Shown here one piece after another: positions 1 through 5,120 of a DNA stretch of 46,104 nucleotides; position 1 is the first letter of the stretch, and every line of letters begins with the position of its first letter. The position numbers and the translations under genes are program-made. Source of the stretch: a virus; IMG/VR virus record IMGVR_UViG_3300050821_001130, positions 1 to 46,104 of that record. The stretch is one strand, 5' to 3'. The notes beneath the pieces were generated by a model. That model made no database searches and had not been told where the DNA came from. It saw only the letters and a list, made by a program, of their open reading frames with translations.

Positions 1-16
1 CAAGCCCTGTAGGAAT
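1..16. repeat. Terminal 16-bp direct repeat (left copy)
   Basis: The first 16 bases are identical to the last 16 (46089-46104). They lie inside the 3' part of tRNA-Trp, so joining the ends restores a continuous tRNA array. This is most simply an assembly overlap of a circular or circularly permuted genome; a true short terminal repeat is less likely. Confidence 0.9.
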
Positions 17-70
17 CGAACCCACTTCACTCGGGTTGGAGCCGAGTATAATACCAATATACCAAGGACT
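1..70 (-). tRNA. tRNA-Trp (CCA)
   Basis: Minus-strand cloverleaf. The anticodon arm has stem CTCGG/CCGAG with loop CTCCAAC, giving anticodon CCA. The T arm is GTGGG/CCTAC with loop TTCGATT. The acceptor AGTCCTT/AGGGCTT has one T-C mismatch. CCA is not encoded. Across the circular junction it follows tRNA-Asn after only about 7 nt. Confidence 0.9.
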
Positions 71-72
71 AG

Positions 73-143
73 TACTCGGTGAGAGAATCGAACTCCCGTT
101 CGCTGCGTGTAAAGCAGCAGCCCTCCCATTGGACGAACCGAGC
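73..143 (-). tRNA. tRNA-Val (TAC)
   Basis: Acceptor GCTCGGT/ACCGAGT pairs over 7 bp. Anticodon arm GCTGC/GCAGC carries loop TTTACAC, anticodon TAC, and the T arm contains TTCGATT. It sits 2 nt from tRNA-Trp, so the two are presumably cut from one transcript. Confidence 0.93.
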
Positions 144-202
144 TGGCGGGGCTGGAATTTCACCGCACGTCCTGATACGTGCCTCAGTTGGTAGCCCCTA
201 CG

Positions 203-276
203 TCAGGATGGCAGGATTCGCACCTGCGTTCTCTCGCTTCCAAGGCGAGCGGATTACTAAGCTTTCCCACATCCTG
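203..276 (-). tRNA. tRNA-Pro (TGG)
   Basis: Acceptor CAGGATG/CATCCTG is perfect. Anticodon arm CTCGC/GCGAG has loop CTTGGAA (TGG). T arm GCAGG/CCTGC has loop TGCGAAT, with G in place of the usual T at the second loop position. Between it and tRNA-Val lies a 59-nt structured spacer without a usable tRNA. Confidence 0.9.
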
Positions 277-281
277 TTGCG

Positions 282-356
282 TACTCCCCGTCAGATTCGA
301 ACTGACACTGTCCAGTTTCTAAGACTGGTGCCTCCTACCAATTGGGCTAGAGGAGC
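282..356 (-). tRNA. tRNA-Leu (TAG), short variable arm
   Basis: Acceptor GCTCCTC/GGGGAGT, anticodon arm CCAGT/ACTGG with loop CTTAGAA (TAG), T arm GTCAG/CTGAC, discriminator A. The variable region is only about 5 nt, whereas bacterial leucine tRNAs normally carry a long one. Its 5' end overlaps the last bases of the 63-aa ORF upstream. Confidence 0.85.
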
Positions 357-538
357 ATATGACGCGCACCAAGCACAGCAGCAAGATCGGGGTCTTCACA
401 CAAATCTGCTAGTGCTTCTTGCACACTTTCAGGACTCATGTCCCTAACTACTAATACTCGAAGGATGCCTATAATGGCATCCACCAAACCAACAGTTATG
501 CCTTCTTCTGAACGACAACTTCCTGGCTGTTCACTCAT
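347..538 (-). CDS. Small protein embedded in the tRNA array
   Basis: A 63-aa ORF filling the gap between tRNA-Ser(AGA) and tRNA-Leu(TAG). The ATG is 2 nt after the tRNA-Ser discriminator base, and its stop and last codons overlap the 5' end of tRNA-Leu by 10 nt, so processing of that tRNA would cut the message. A hydrophobic stretch (residues 15-31) is followed by an acidic segment (SPESVQEALADL). No clear ribosome binding site precedes ATG 538; an internal ATG at 439 follows AGGGAC and would give a 30-aa product. Function unknown. Confidence 0.5.
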   Translation of the reverse strand: MSEQPGSCRSEEGITVGLVDAIIGILRVLVVRDMSPESVQEALADLCEDPDLAAVLGARHMLL

Positions 539-539
539 G

Positions 540-621
540 CGGAAACTGAAGGAATCGAACCCTCTACGGTGTTACCCGATGACTGTTTTCTAGACAGCTT
601 GTCACCATTGACCTAGCTTCC
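540..621 (-). tRNA. tRNA-Ser (AGA)
   Basis: Acceptor GGAAGCT/AGTTTCC, anticodon arm GCTGT/ACAGT with loop CTAGAAA (AGA), a long serine-type variable arm and T arm GAGGG/CCTTC. A at anticodon position 34 is unusual for bacterial Ser tRNA, which normally uses GGA; decoding of UCU may depend on A34 staying unmodified or becoming inosine. Confidence 0.88.
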
Positions 622-658
622 ATGCCGGACCAACCCTTGCGAGGCAAGACCGGACTTG

Positions 659-741
659 CGGAAAGAGAAGGATTCGAACCTTCGACACCCGAAGGTGCTA
701 CGGATTAGCAGTCCGCTGCATTACCACTCTGCCATCAATCC
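659..741 (-). tRNA. tRNA-Ser (GCT)
   Basis: Anticodon loop CTGCTAA (GCT), long variable arm capped around TTCG, T arm GAAGG/CCTTC with TTCGAAT. The acceptor GGATTGA/TCTTTCC contains two adjacent T-T mismatches, so it is somewhat degenerate, but all other arms are regular. Confidence 0.85.
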
Positions 742-835
742 ATTTGCTGGGCGTATCCCTCAAACCTCAGCCGCTGGGCATATACCCCTCACCATTTCGG
801 CTTTCGCCTACTCGCTGGTGTTCCCAGTCCGTTAG

Positions 836-907
836 TACCTCACCCCGGAATTGAACCGAGTTCTTCTGTTTGGAAGACAGACGTCATAGCCGTTAGACCA
901 GTAAGGC
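836..907 (-). tRNA. tRNA-Gly (TCC)
   Basis: Acceptor GCCTTAC/GTGAGGT, anticodon arm TCTGT/ACAGA with loop CTTCCAA (TCC), T arm CTCGG/CCGGG with loop TTCAATT. The 94-nt spacer to tRNA-Ser(GCT) can form a hairpin with a GAAA tetraloop and contains a degenerate direct repeat (near 747 and 772). Confidence 0.88.
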
Positions 908-977
908 ATTGCGACAACTCAGCATAACACAGTGTGTCGCCAACTGCGACGGGACCTTGATGAGGCTATCCCGCAGG

Positions 978-1049
978 TACTCCCACAGAGATTTGAACTC
1001 TGATTCCCGGATTAAGAGTCCGGTACACTCGCCGTTGTGTTATAGGAGC
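978..1049 (-). tRNA. tRNA-Lys (CTT)
   Basis: Acceptor GCTCCTA/TGGGAGT, anticodon arm CCGGA/TCCGG with loop CTCTTAA (CTT), T arm CAGAG/CTCTG with loop TTCAAAT. The spacer on its 3' side (908-977) folds into two stems: TTGCGACA with TGTCGC(C)AA, and CTGCG/CGCAG enclosing GGGA/TCCC. Confidence 0.92.
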
Positions 1050-1100
1050 AACGAACATCTACGATGTTCTGTCGTTCAGAATCAAGATTATGAACAAGGA

Positions 1101-1174
1101 AGCTGTGTGGGGGTCGAACCCATTGCTGGCCGTTTTGCAGACGGCTCCCGGACCACTCTAGGTTAGCTCACAGC
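1101..1174 (-). tRNA. tRNA-Cys (GCA)
   Basis: Anticodon arm GCCGT/ACGGC with loop CTGCAAA (GCA). Acceptor GCTGTGA/ACACAGC pairs except for a terminal A-A, followed by discriminator T, the expected U73 of cysteine tRNA. The T arm is irregular: only GGG/CCC around the TTCGA loop pairs cleanly. Confidence 0.8.
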
Positions 1175-1178
1175 AAGC

Positions 1179-1250
1179 CGCTGCATCCTGGACTCGAACC
1201 AGGGCCTCTCGGGCTTCAACCGAGCGCTCTACCAACTGAGCTAATGCGCG
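1179..1250 (-). tRNA. tRNA-Phe (GAA), irregular acceptor stem
   Basis: D arm GCTC/GAGC, anticodon arm CTCGG/CCGAG with loop TTGAAGC (GAA), and T arm CCTGG/CCAGG are clear. The acceptor pairs fully (CGCGCAT with ATGC-GCG) only if one A bulges from the 3' strand, otherwise only four pairs form. Either degenerating or a bulged functional tRNA. Confidence 0.75.
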
Positions 1251-1257
1251 TTAAATC

Positions 1258-1332
1258 GACAAGGTGACTCTACAGCGGCCGACAGAGTTCTTAGTGCTAG
1301 CAACCTATACCCACTGCGTGGGAACCTTGTCC
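1258..1332 (-). other. Cloverleaf-like non-coding spacer
   Basis: A 75-nt spacer between tRNA-Phe and tRNA-Arg(CCT) closes with an 8-bp stem (GACAAGGT 1258-1265 with ACCTTGTC 1325-1332). Inside are arms ACTCT/AGAGT and CCCAC/GTGGG (loop TGC), plus palindromic TGCTAGCA. Size and three-arm layout resemble a tRNA, but there is no TTCGA T loop and no assignable anticodon. Nature unknown. Confidence 0.45.
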
Positions 1333-1337
1333 ATCTG

Positions 1338-1410
1338 TGTTCGTGGCAGGATTCGAACCCACAACGCAGAGTTTAGGGGACTCTCGTTCTATCCATTGAA
1401 CTACACGAAC
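1338..1410 (-). tRNA. tRNA-Arg (CCT)
   Basis: Acceptor GTTCGTG/CACGAAC is perfect. D stem GTTC/GAAC, anticodon stem AGAGT/ACTCT, loop CCCCTAA giving CCT. Position 33 is C rather than the nearly universal U. T arm GTGGG/CCTGC with TTCGAAT. Confidence 0.85.
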
Positions 1411-1412
1411 AG

Positions 1413-1483
1413 TATTACTGAGCGGACTTGAACCGCCACCGCCAAATTGAGAGTCTGGCGTGCTGCCTTTACACCACAGTAAC
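1413..1483 (-). tRNA. tRNA-Glu (CTC)
   Basis: Acceptor GTTACTG/CAGTAAT, anticodon arm CCAGA/TTTGG with loop CTCTCAA (CTC), T arm GGCGG/CCGCT with loop TTCAAGT. It lies 2 nt from tRNA-Arg(CCT). Confidence 0.9.
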
Positions 1484-1485
1484 AT

Positions 1486-1529
1486 GAACTTGCTTGCAAG
1501 TTCTGACGTTCATAAGCATGCTTATGAAC
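1486..1529. repeat. Two adjacent perfect inverted repeats
   Basis: 1486-1503 is an 8-bp stem (GAACTTGC/GCAAGTTC) around 2 nt. 1508-1529 is a perfect 22-bp palindrome beginning GTTCATAAGC. They fill the spacer between tRNA-Glu and the tetraloop tRNA-like RNA and could be processing signals in the array transcript. Confidence 0.8.
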
Positions 1530-1532
1530 TAG

Positions 1533-1601
1533 CGTGACCGTTGGTCTCGAACCAACTCTACCGCCTTCCGGCGGGGTGCTATCCAGTTACACTAAGGCCA
1601 C
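1533..1601 (-). ncRNA. tRNA-shaped RNA with GNRA tetraloop instead of anticodon loop
   Basis: The body is tRNA-like: acceptor GTGGCC/GGTCAC, D arm GTGT/GCAC with AACTGGATA, and perfect T arm GTTGG/CCAAC with TTCGAGA. The anticodon stem CCGCC/GGCGG is perfect but closed by only four bases, GGAA, a GNRA tetraloop, so there is no seven-base loop and no normal anticodon. Related Arg-type loops would read CTCCGAA, so a deletion of about 3 nt is the simplest origin. It is 69 nt long. A forced 7-nt loop (GCCGGAA, anticodon CGG) breaks the stem. Either pseudo-tRNA or a purposeful decoy. Confidence 0.7.
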
Positions 1602-1654
1602 TAAATCAAGTTGCGATCTTAATCCCAGCTGCGGTTCCCGTCGGAACCTTAGCG

Positions 1655-1727
1655 TACCCCTGGAGGGAATCGAACCCCCATCTGACGGTTCGTAGCCGCC
1701 AGCTCTAATCCGTTAAGCTACAGAGGT
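1655..1727 (-). tRNA. tRNA-Arg (ACG)
   Basis: Acceptor ACCTCTG/CAGGGGT, anticodon arm GGCGG/CCGTC with loop CTACGAA (ACG; A34 is normally converted to inosine in bacterial tRNA-Arg), T arm GGGGG/CCCTC with TTCGATT, discriminator A. A hairpin GGTTCC/GGAACC (1633-1648) sits in the spacer on its 3' side. Confidence 0.9.
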
Positions 1728-1737
1728 AAGCGTTGGC

Positions 1738-1788
1738 CACCTACCATCACCCGGGTAGGTGCTTAGTCCCGGGACTCCCAACCCGGGA
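1738..1788. repeat. Two hairpins in the tRNA-Arg/tRNA-Met spacer
   Basis: 1738-1761 forms an 8-bp stem (CACCTACC/GGTAGGTG) and 1767-1788 a 7-bp stem (TCCCGGG/CCCGGGA). Neither is followed by a T run on the minus strand, so processing or stabilisation is likelier than termination. Confidence 0.75.
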
Positions 1789-1799
1789 AACCAACTCAG

Positions 1800-1875
1800 T
1801 GGCGAAGGTGGGATTCGAACCCACGTCGTGGGGCTTATGAGGCCCTGCTGGTACCGAGCTCCAGTCCACTCCGCA
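1800..1875 (-). tRNA. tRNA-Met (CAT), possibly initiator-like
   Basis: Anticodon loop CTCATAA (CAT) on a stem with three consecutive G-C pairs (GGG/CCC), T arm GTGGG/CCCAC with TTCGAAT. The first acceptor pair is mismatched (T1 against C72) while six further pairs form. Three G-C pairs plus an unpaired 1-72 position are hallmarks of bacterial initiator tRNA, so this may be tRNA-fMet; an elongator or Ile(CAU) identity is not excluded. It is the first tRNA of the array in transcription order. Confidence 0.8.
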
Positions 1876-1877
1876 TC

Positions 1878-1895
1878 GAGCTGGAGAACCAGCTC
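1878..1895. repeat. Hairpin upstream of the tRNA array
   Basis: Seven-bp stem GAGCTGG/CCAGCTC with loop AGAA, lying between the small minus-strand protein genes and tRNA-Met. On the plus strand it is followed by TTT; on the minus strand there is no T run. Could be a processing hairpin or a weak terminator. Confidence 0.5.
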
Positions 1896-1937
1896 TTTGT
1901 ACTACTATAGCACACGATCGTTAGCTTGTCAAGTCAG

Positions 1938-2060
1938 CTACTGAAGATCCTTACGAGCCGGGATCTTGTCCGGCAGAGCCTTCCGCTCGATGAGCGGAGC
2001 TGTAGCTTCCTTAGCAGCCTTCACAGCAGCCTCATAGGCTGCCTTCTCTTCAGGTGTCAT
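1938..2060 (-). CDS. Small charged protein, 40 aa
   Basis: ATG at 2060 follows GGAGGG by 4 nt, a strong site, and overlaps the preceding stop (TGATG), indicating translational coupling. The product is Ala/Lys/Glu rich (TPEEKAAYEAAVKAAKEA) and probably mostly helical. It is the last protein gene before the tRNA array. No family recognised. Confidence 0.75.
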   Translation of the reverse strand: MTPEEKAAYEAAVKAAKEATAPLIERKALPDKIPARKDLQ

Positions 2061-2242
2061 CAAACCCTCCGATTGCCCTTCTTGTCGGTGATGACAACAT
2101 CGCCCTTGGCGTTCTTCACCAAGTCACTGTCTGTACCACTGGCCAGCAACTGCTGGCCACTACGGTCTTCGGCAGCAGGCTTACCCTGCGGATAGTAGTC
2201 CTCGCCTGCGGTGGGGATGTAGTCGTAGCCTGTTCGATTCAA
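2060..2242 (-). CDS. Hypothetical protein, 60 aa
   Basis: Start chosen at TTG 2242, just after the upstream stop at 2244; a longer reading from ATG 2274 would overlap the Acb2-like gene. Hydrophilic product rich in Gly, Asp and Lys (C-terminal part GDVVITDKKGNRRV). Its stop overlaps the next start. Function unknown; it shares an operon with DNA polymerase and the Acb2-like gene. Confidence 0.65.
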   Translation of the reverse strand: MNRTGYDYIPTAGEDYYPQGKPAAEDRSGQQLLASGTDSDLVKNAKGDVVITDKKGNRRV

Positions 2243-2243
2243 C

Positions 2244-2459
2244 TTACTCGTGCCTCGCAATGCCAGCATTGGCCCAGTAGACGGCCTCTTCCAAGTGCGT
2301 GATAGCCAGGGACAGCTCACGGCTGTCCGGAACAACCTCATTCAGATACTGAGCGAAGTTGTGTGCTTCCTGCCTGATGTTCTCATACCGCTCAGCCTGC
2401 TTAAAAGCAGCTATCGGCGGATGGTATGTAAACCTATTAGCCAACTCCGAAGGAGTCAC
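2244..2459 (-). CDS. acb2: Acb2-like cyclic-nucleotide sponge (anti-CBASS)
   Basis: 71-aa protein from GTG 2459, preceded by GGAAGGA at 7 nt. The pattern FTYHPP, then AERYENIRQEAHN, then VPDSRELSLAITHLEEAV and YWANAGIARHE matches my recollection of the Acb2/Vs.4 family, small helical proteins that assemble as hexamers and bind the cyclic di- and trinucleotide messengers of CBASS, so the effector is not activated. Length is near family size (about 70-95 aa). It would act in the host cytoplasm early in infection. Family assignment is by motif recognition only; ligand specificity cannot be read here. Confidence 0.82.
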   Translation of the reverse strand: MTPSELANRFTYHPPIAAFKQAERYENIRQEAHNFAQYLNEVVPDSRELSLAITHLEEAVYWANAGIARHE

Positions 2460-2641
2460 TACTTATTCCTTCCAGTGCGTGTGCCAAAGAAACCGTGCGT
2501 GTCAGGCTTAACAGCCTTCATGCCTTCGACAATAGTCGAGTCCACATACTCGCTCGGTGGAACACTTGTTCGCTGCGTAAGCCGACCGGCAGGAAGGTGC
2601 TTGTTCCAACCAACCGGGTCCTTACCCCTAATCTCGCTCAT
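2459..2641 (-). CDS. Hypothetical protein, 60 aa
   Basis: Start at ATG 2641 after GGGGAAG; it overlaps the end of the polymerase gene by 14 nt, and its stop overlaps the acb2-like start. Basic C-terminus (FFGTRTGRNK). No family recognised. Overlap on both sides suggests translation coupled to polymerase. Confidence 0.7.
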   Translation of the reverse strand: MSEIRGKDPVGWNKHLPAGRLTQRTSVPPSEYVDSTIVEGMKAVKPDTHGFFGTRTGRNK

Positions 2642-4499
2642 ACAAACTTCCCCAACTCCTAGAACCAATCTTGGCCTCTGCTGGAATGTCCAGCGGACCG
2701 ATCCTGGTGCTCATGATACGTACAATGTCCTGCACGATCTCATCCTCGCACGGAAGCGAGAACAGAACTTCGTCGTGGATCGGCAGTCGCATGTACTCCA
2801 CGTACCCAGCATCGTACAACCTAATCATAGCATGAGCTGTCAAGTCTCGACAACCCGACTGGATGAAGTAGTTGAAGGCCGCGTACTCGTGGCCTTCGTC
2901 CACAGGCAGCCTACGGCCCGTCCAGGTCTCGATGTAGCCGTTCTCCTTGGCAAACTTCTGGAGCTTGTCAGAGAAGGCAGCCATGCCCTTGTAGGCACTC
3001 TTGATACCACTGCGGACGTCCACCGCAGACTCGTAGGGCATGCCTTGGCGGACAAGCCCACTCACCCCAGCGCCGTATCCTACGGCGAAGTTTCCCATCT
3101 TTGCCAGGTCGTAGTACTTTGTACCCTTAGATACATTAGCAATGCCAGGGAAGGCAGCTCGTGCGGTGATCTCATGCAAATTCTCACCGTTACGAAATGC
3201 TTGAATCATTCGGGCATCTGGAGACTTAATGGCCGCGAACCTGAGTTCCTGATTCGCGTAGTCTACACCCACAATCCGCTCGTTCATGTCTGCCACAAAG
3301 CAGGAACGCACCAGCGGGTCGCCAGACGGCAGGGTCTGTGCTGGAATCCCAGTAATAGAGAACCTTGCAGTCCTTGCACGGAGGGTATTCGTCGAAGGGT
3401 GAACCCGCCCAAGCGAGTCGGCTTCGTTCAGAAACTTCTCTACCCAAGTCTTCCTCCACTTGCCAGCCTTACGGCCTGCCTTGATAGCCTCAATCAGTGG
3501 GTGATCCGGCAACAGAGCGAACTCCTGCTTGGTCACCGAAGAGGCTCCCTTGGCTGTGAGGCCTAGAATCACTATACCATCACTGTCAAGGGTGGGCTGA
3601 GTGCCCTTCCCGCCGATCTCTTCACCACGTCGAGCATCGTGCTTAGCCAACCCCAGCGTCACCAGAGCTTCGGACACCCGGTCAGCGGAGTTGATGTTCT
3701 CCAGACCATAGTCCCATGCGATGTCCTTCTGGTTCTCCTCCTCTTCGAAGAGAGTATCCGCTAGGTTCTGCGTGTACTCGTGATCGAGTAGGAAGCCCTT
3801 GGCATCCATGAGGGTAGCGATCATCGCTACCTTGTGGTCATTCTTTGTCAACTCACTGTTGACGTCCACCTGACGAGACAGGATCTTGAAGAGCCGTGCT
3901 GCGCCGATGGCGTCAGTGCCAGCATAGATCAGAAACAGCTCGTTGTCAATAGGCATGAAGCGATACATGTCACCTTCAGACGTGCCAGCTCCCTTCGGGA
4001 GCATCTTCGCCTTGCGCAAGCGCATGTACTCAGCCTTCAGTTCCTTCTTGAGCTTGTAGCAGTCTGGAACATAGCGCTCCAGAAGATTCTCCAGGCTCTG
4101 TCCGGTACCACCTTCATCGACACCACGAGGATCCACCTGGTGTGCTAGAATCTTGGTGTCTCGTGTCCACATCCATAGGCCCTCTATGCTCAGGTACGGC
4201 TCATGCCGTACGAGCACCTGGATGTCATAGGACGCGTTGTGCATGATGAGACGCTTACCACTCAAGCGCTCACAGAGCGCTGGTGTCATGTTCCAGAACG
4301 TCTCAGCGGGGAATACGTACGCCTCTGTGGGCGTAGCCAAGGCGATCAGGCGAAGCCTGTGTCCATCGGAGTAGATGTCAAGACCTGTAGTCTCAGTGTC
4401 CAGCGCCAGCGTATGCTGACGCTCCATCCACTCCCACATAACGGTCAGGTCTTCGTACCTCTCAGGTACATAGATACTACCGTTTGCGAGTACTCGCAA
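2628..4499 (-). CDS. polA: DNA polymerase I (family A) with 3'-5' exonuclease
   Basis: 623 aa. N-terminal DnaQ-like proofreading domain: DTETTG (residues 34-39) and HNASYD (87-92). C-terminal polymerase: RTARFS (376-381), motif A DYANQELR (413-420), motif B around KMGNFAVGYGAG (467-478), motif C PIHDEV (573-578). No 5' nuclease domain, as in many phage enzymes. TTG start at 4499 with AGGAG 5 nt upstream. First gene of a minus-strand operon and transcribed divergently from whiB; the replicative polymerase of this phage. Confidence 0.95.
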   Translation of the reverse strand: MRVLANGSIYVPERYEDLTVMWEWMERQHTLALDTETTGLDIYSDGHRLRLIALATPTEAYVFPAETFWNMTPALCERLSGKRLIMHNASYDIQVLVRHEPYLSIEGLWMWTRDTKILAHQVDPRGVDEGGTGQSLENLLERYVPDCYKLKKELKAEYMRLRKAKMLPKGAGTSEGDMYRFMPIDNELFLIYAGTDAIGAARLFKILSRQVDVNSELTKNDHKVAMIATLMDAKGFLLDHEYTQNLADTLFEEEENQKDIAWDYGLENINSADRVSEALVTLGLAKHDARRGEEIGGKGTQPTLDSDGIVILGLTAKGASSVTKQEFALLPDHPLIEAIKAGRKAGKWRKTWVEKFLNEADSLGRVHPSTNTLRARTARFSITGIPAQTLPSGDPLVRSCFVADMNERIVGVDYANQELRFAAIKSPDARMIQAFRNGENLHEITARAAFPGIANVSKGTKYYDLAKMGNFAVGYGAGVSGLVRQGMPYESAVDVRSGIKSAYKGMAAFSDKLQKFAKENGYIETWTGRRLPVDEGHEYAAFNYFIQSGCRDLTAHAMIRLYDAGYVEYMRLPIHDEVLFSLPCEDEIVQDIVRIMSTRIGPLDIPAEAKIGSRSWGSLYERD

Positions 4500-4545
4500 G
4501 GTAACTCCTACCTAGCTAGTTCTTTCCTTAACTGCTGGTGTTCGT

Positions 4546-4575
4546 AGCATACACATGGATCTTGGTGTCTGTCAA
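4546..4575 (-). promoter_or_regulatory. Promoter for the polymerase operon
   Basis: On the minus strand TTGACA (4575-4570) and TATGCT (4551-4546) are separated by 18 bp, a close match to a primary-sigma promoter reading toward DNA polymerase, whose start is about 47 nt beyond the -10. Confidence 0.7.
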
Positions 4576-4587
4576 CTCGGCTCCATT

Positions 4588-4605
4588 GGGCCTGGTCACA
4601 GGCCC
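4588..4605. promoter_or_regulatory. Inverted repeat between divergent operons
   Basis: Perfect 7-bp inverted repeat GGGCCTG/CAGGCCC around GTCA in the polA-whiB gap. It sits next to the minus-strand -35 and before a plus-strand TTGACA (4607-4612), a good place for an operator. The plus-strand TTGACA is only 2 bp from TATGCT (4615-4620), too close to be a promoter with it. The whiB mRNA may be leaderless from TAGTCT (4620-4625). Confidence 0.45.
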
Positions 4606-4631
4606 TTGACAGTGTATGCTAGTCTTGCTGC

Positions 4632-5120
4632 ATGACTTACGGACGACAGGATGCCCAGTTCAGTTACGAGACGGAAGATCTTATAGACGGCAACTACCAC
4701 GACTGGTTCTGGCAGGGTCTCTCAGAGGATCAAGTCATCTACCTGCGACAACCAGCCCGAGTTGACAAGGCGGAGCAGGAACCGGTAGCCTATGATGGAT
4801 GGGAAGCAGAGCAGCCTCGCAAGTGGCAACACGATGCAGCGTGTGCTGGCGCTGATCCCGCGATCTTTTTCGACGACGGTAATCAGCCTAAGAAGGCTTA
4901 CCTTCGCGATGACGCCGAGTGGCGTGAGTACTGCCCGCAGTGCCCTGTGCGAGAACTCTGCCTAGAGGCAGCCAGGGATTCTGAGTCTGTGGGAATCTGG
5001 GGCGGCGTCTACCGTGGCGTTGACCGAAAGAGCAAGCAGATCGAGGAAGTGGATGATCGAATTCCTAATGCCGCAGCACGCAAGCCACTCAGCTATGAAC
5101 AACTACATTCGCTGCGGTAA
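4632..5120 (+). CDS. whiB: WhiB-family Fe-S transcription regulator
   Basis: 162 aa. Four conserved cysteines: C71 (AACAGADPAIFF), then C101, C104 and C110 (CPQCPVRELC), followed by the turn GIWGGV (121-126) and a basic segment. These ligate a [4Fe-4S] cluster in the family, which binds the principal sigma factor. WhiB proteins are confined to Actinobacteria and their phages, the best host clue here. The N-terminal ~65 residues are an extra extension. There is no ribosome binding site before ATG 4632, so the mRNA may be leaderless. First gene of the plus early operon; likely an early expression switch. Confidence 0.93.
   Translation: MTYGRQDAQFSYETEDLIDGNYHDWFWQGLSEDQVIYLRQPARVDKAEQEPVAYDGWEAEQPRKWQHDAACAGADPAIFFDDGNQPKKAYLRDDAEWREYCPQCPVRELCLEAARDSESVGIWGGVYRGVDRKSKQIEEVDDRIPNAAARKPLSYEQLHSLR

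Noticed and set aside
144-202. tRNA-like structure (GGGGCT/AGCCCC closing, internal hairpin GCACG/CGTGC)
   Set aside because: Only 51 nt between the pairing ends, no T loop and no D arm; an 8-nt or 6-nt apical loop. Probably a tRNA remnant or spacer structure.
1533-1601. Calling this locus tRNA-Pro (CGG)
   Set aside because: Requires opening a perfect 5-bp stem to make a 7-nt loop with C33 and leaves two or three mispairs; the tetraloop fold is far better.
2250-3566. 438-aa plus-strand ORF
   Set aside because: Antisense to DNA polymerase and the acb2-like gene; sequence has no family features and the opposite strand carries clear polymerase motifs.
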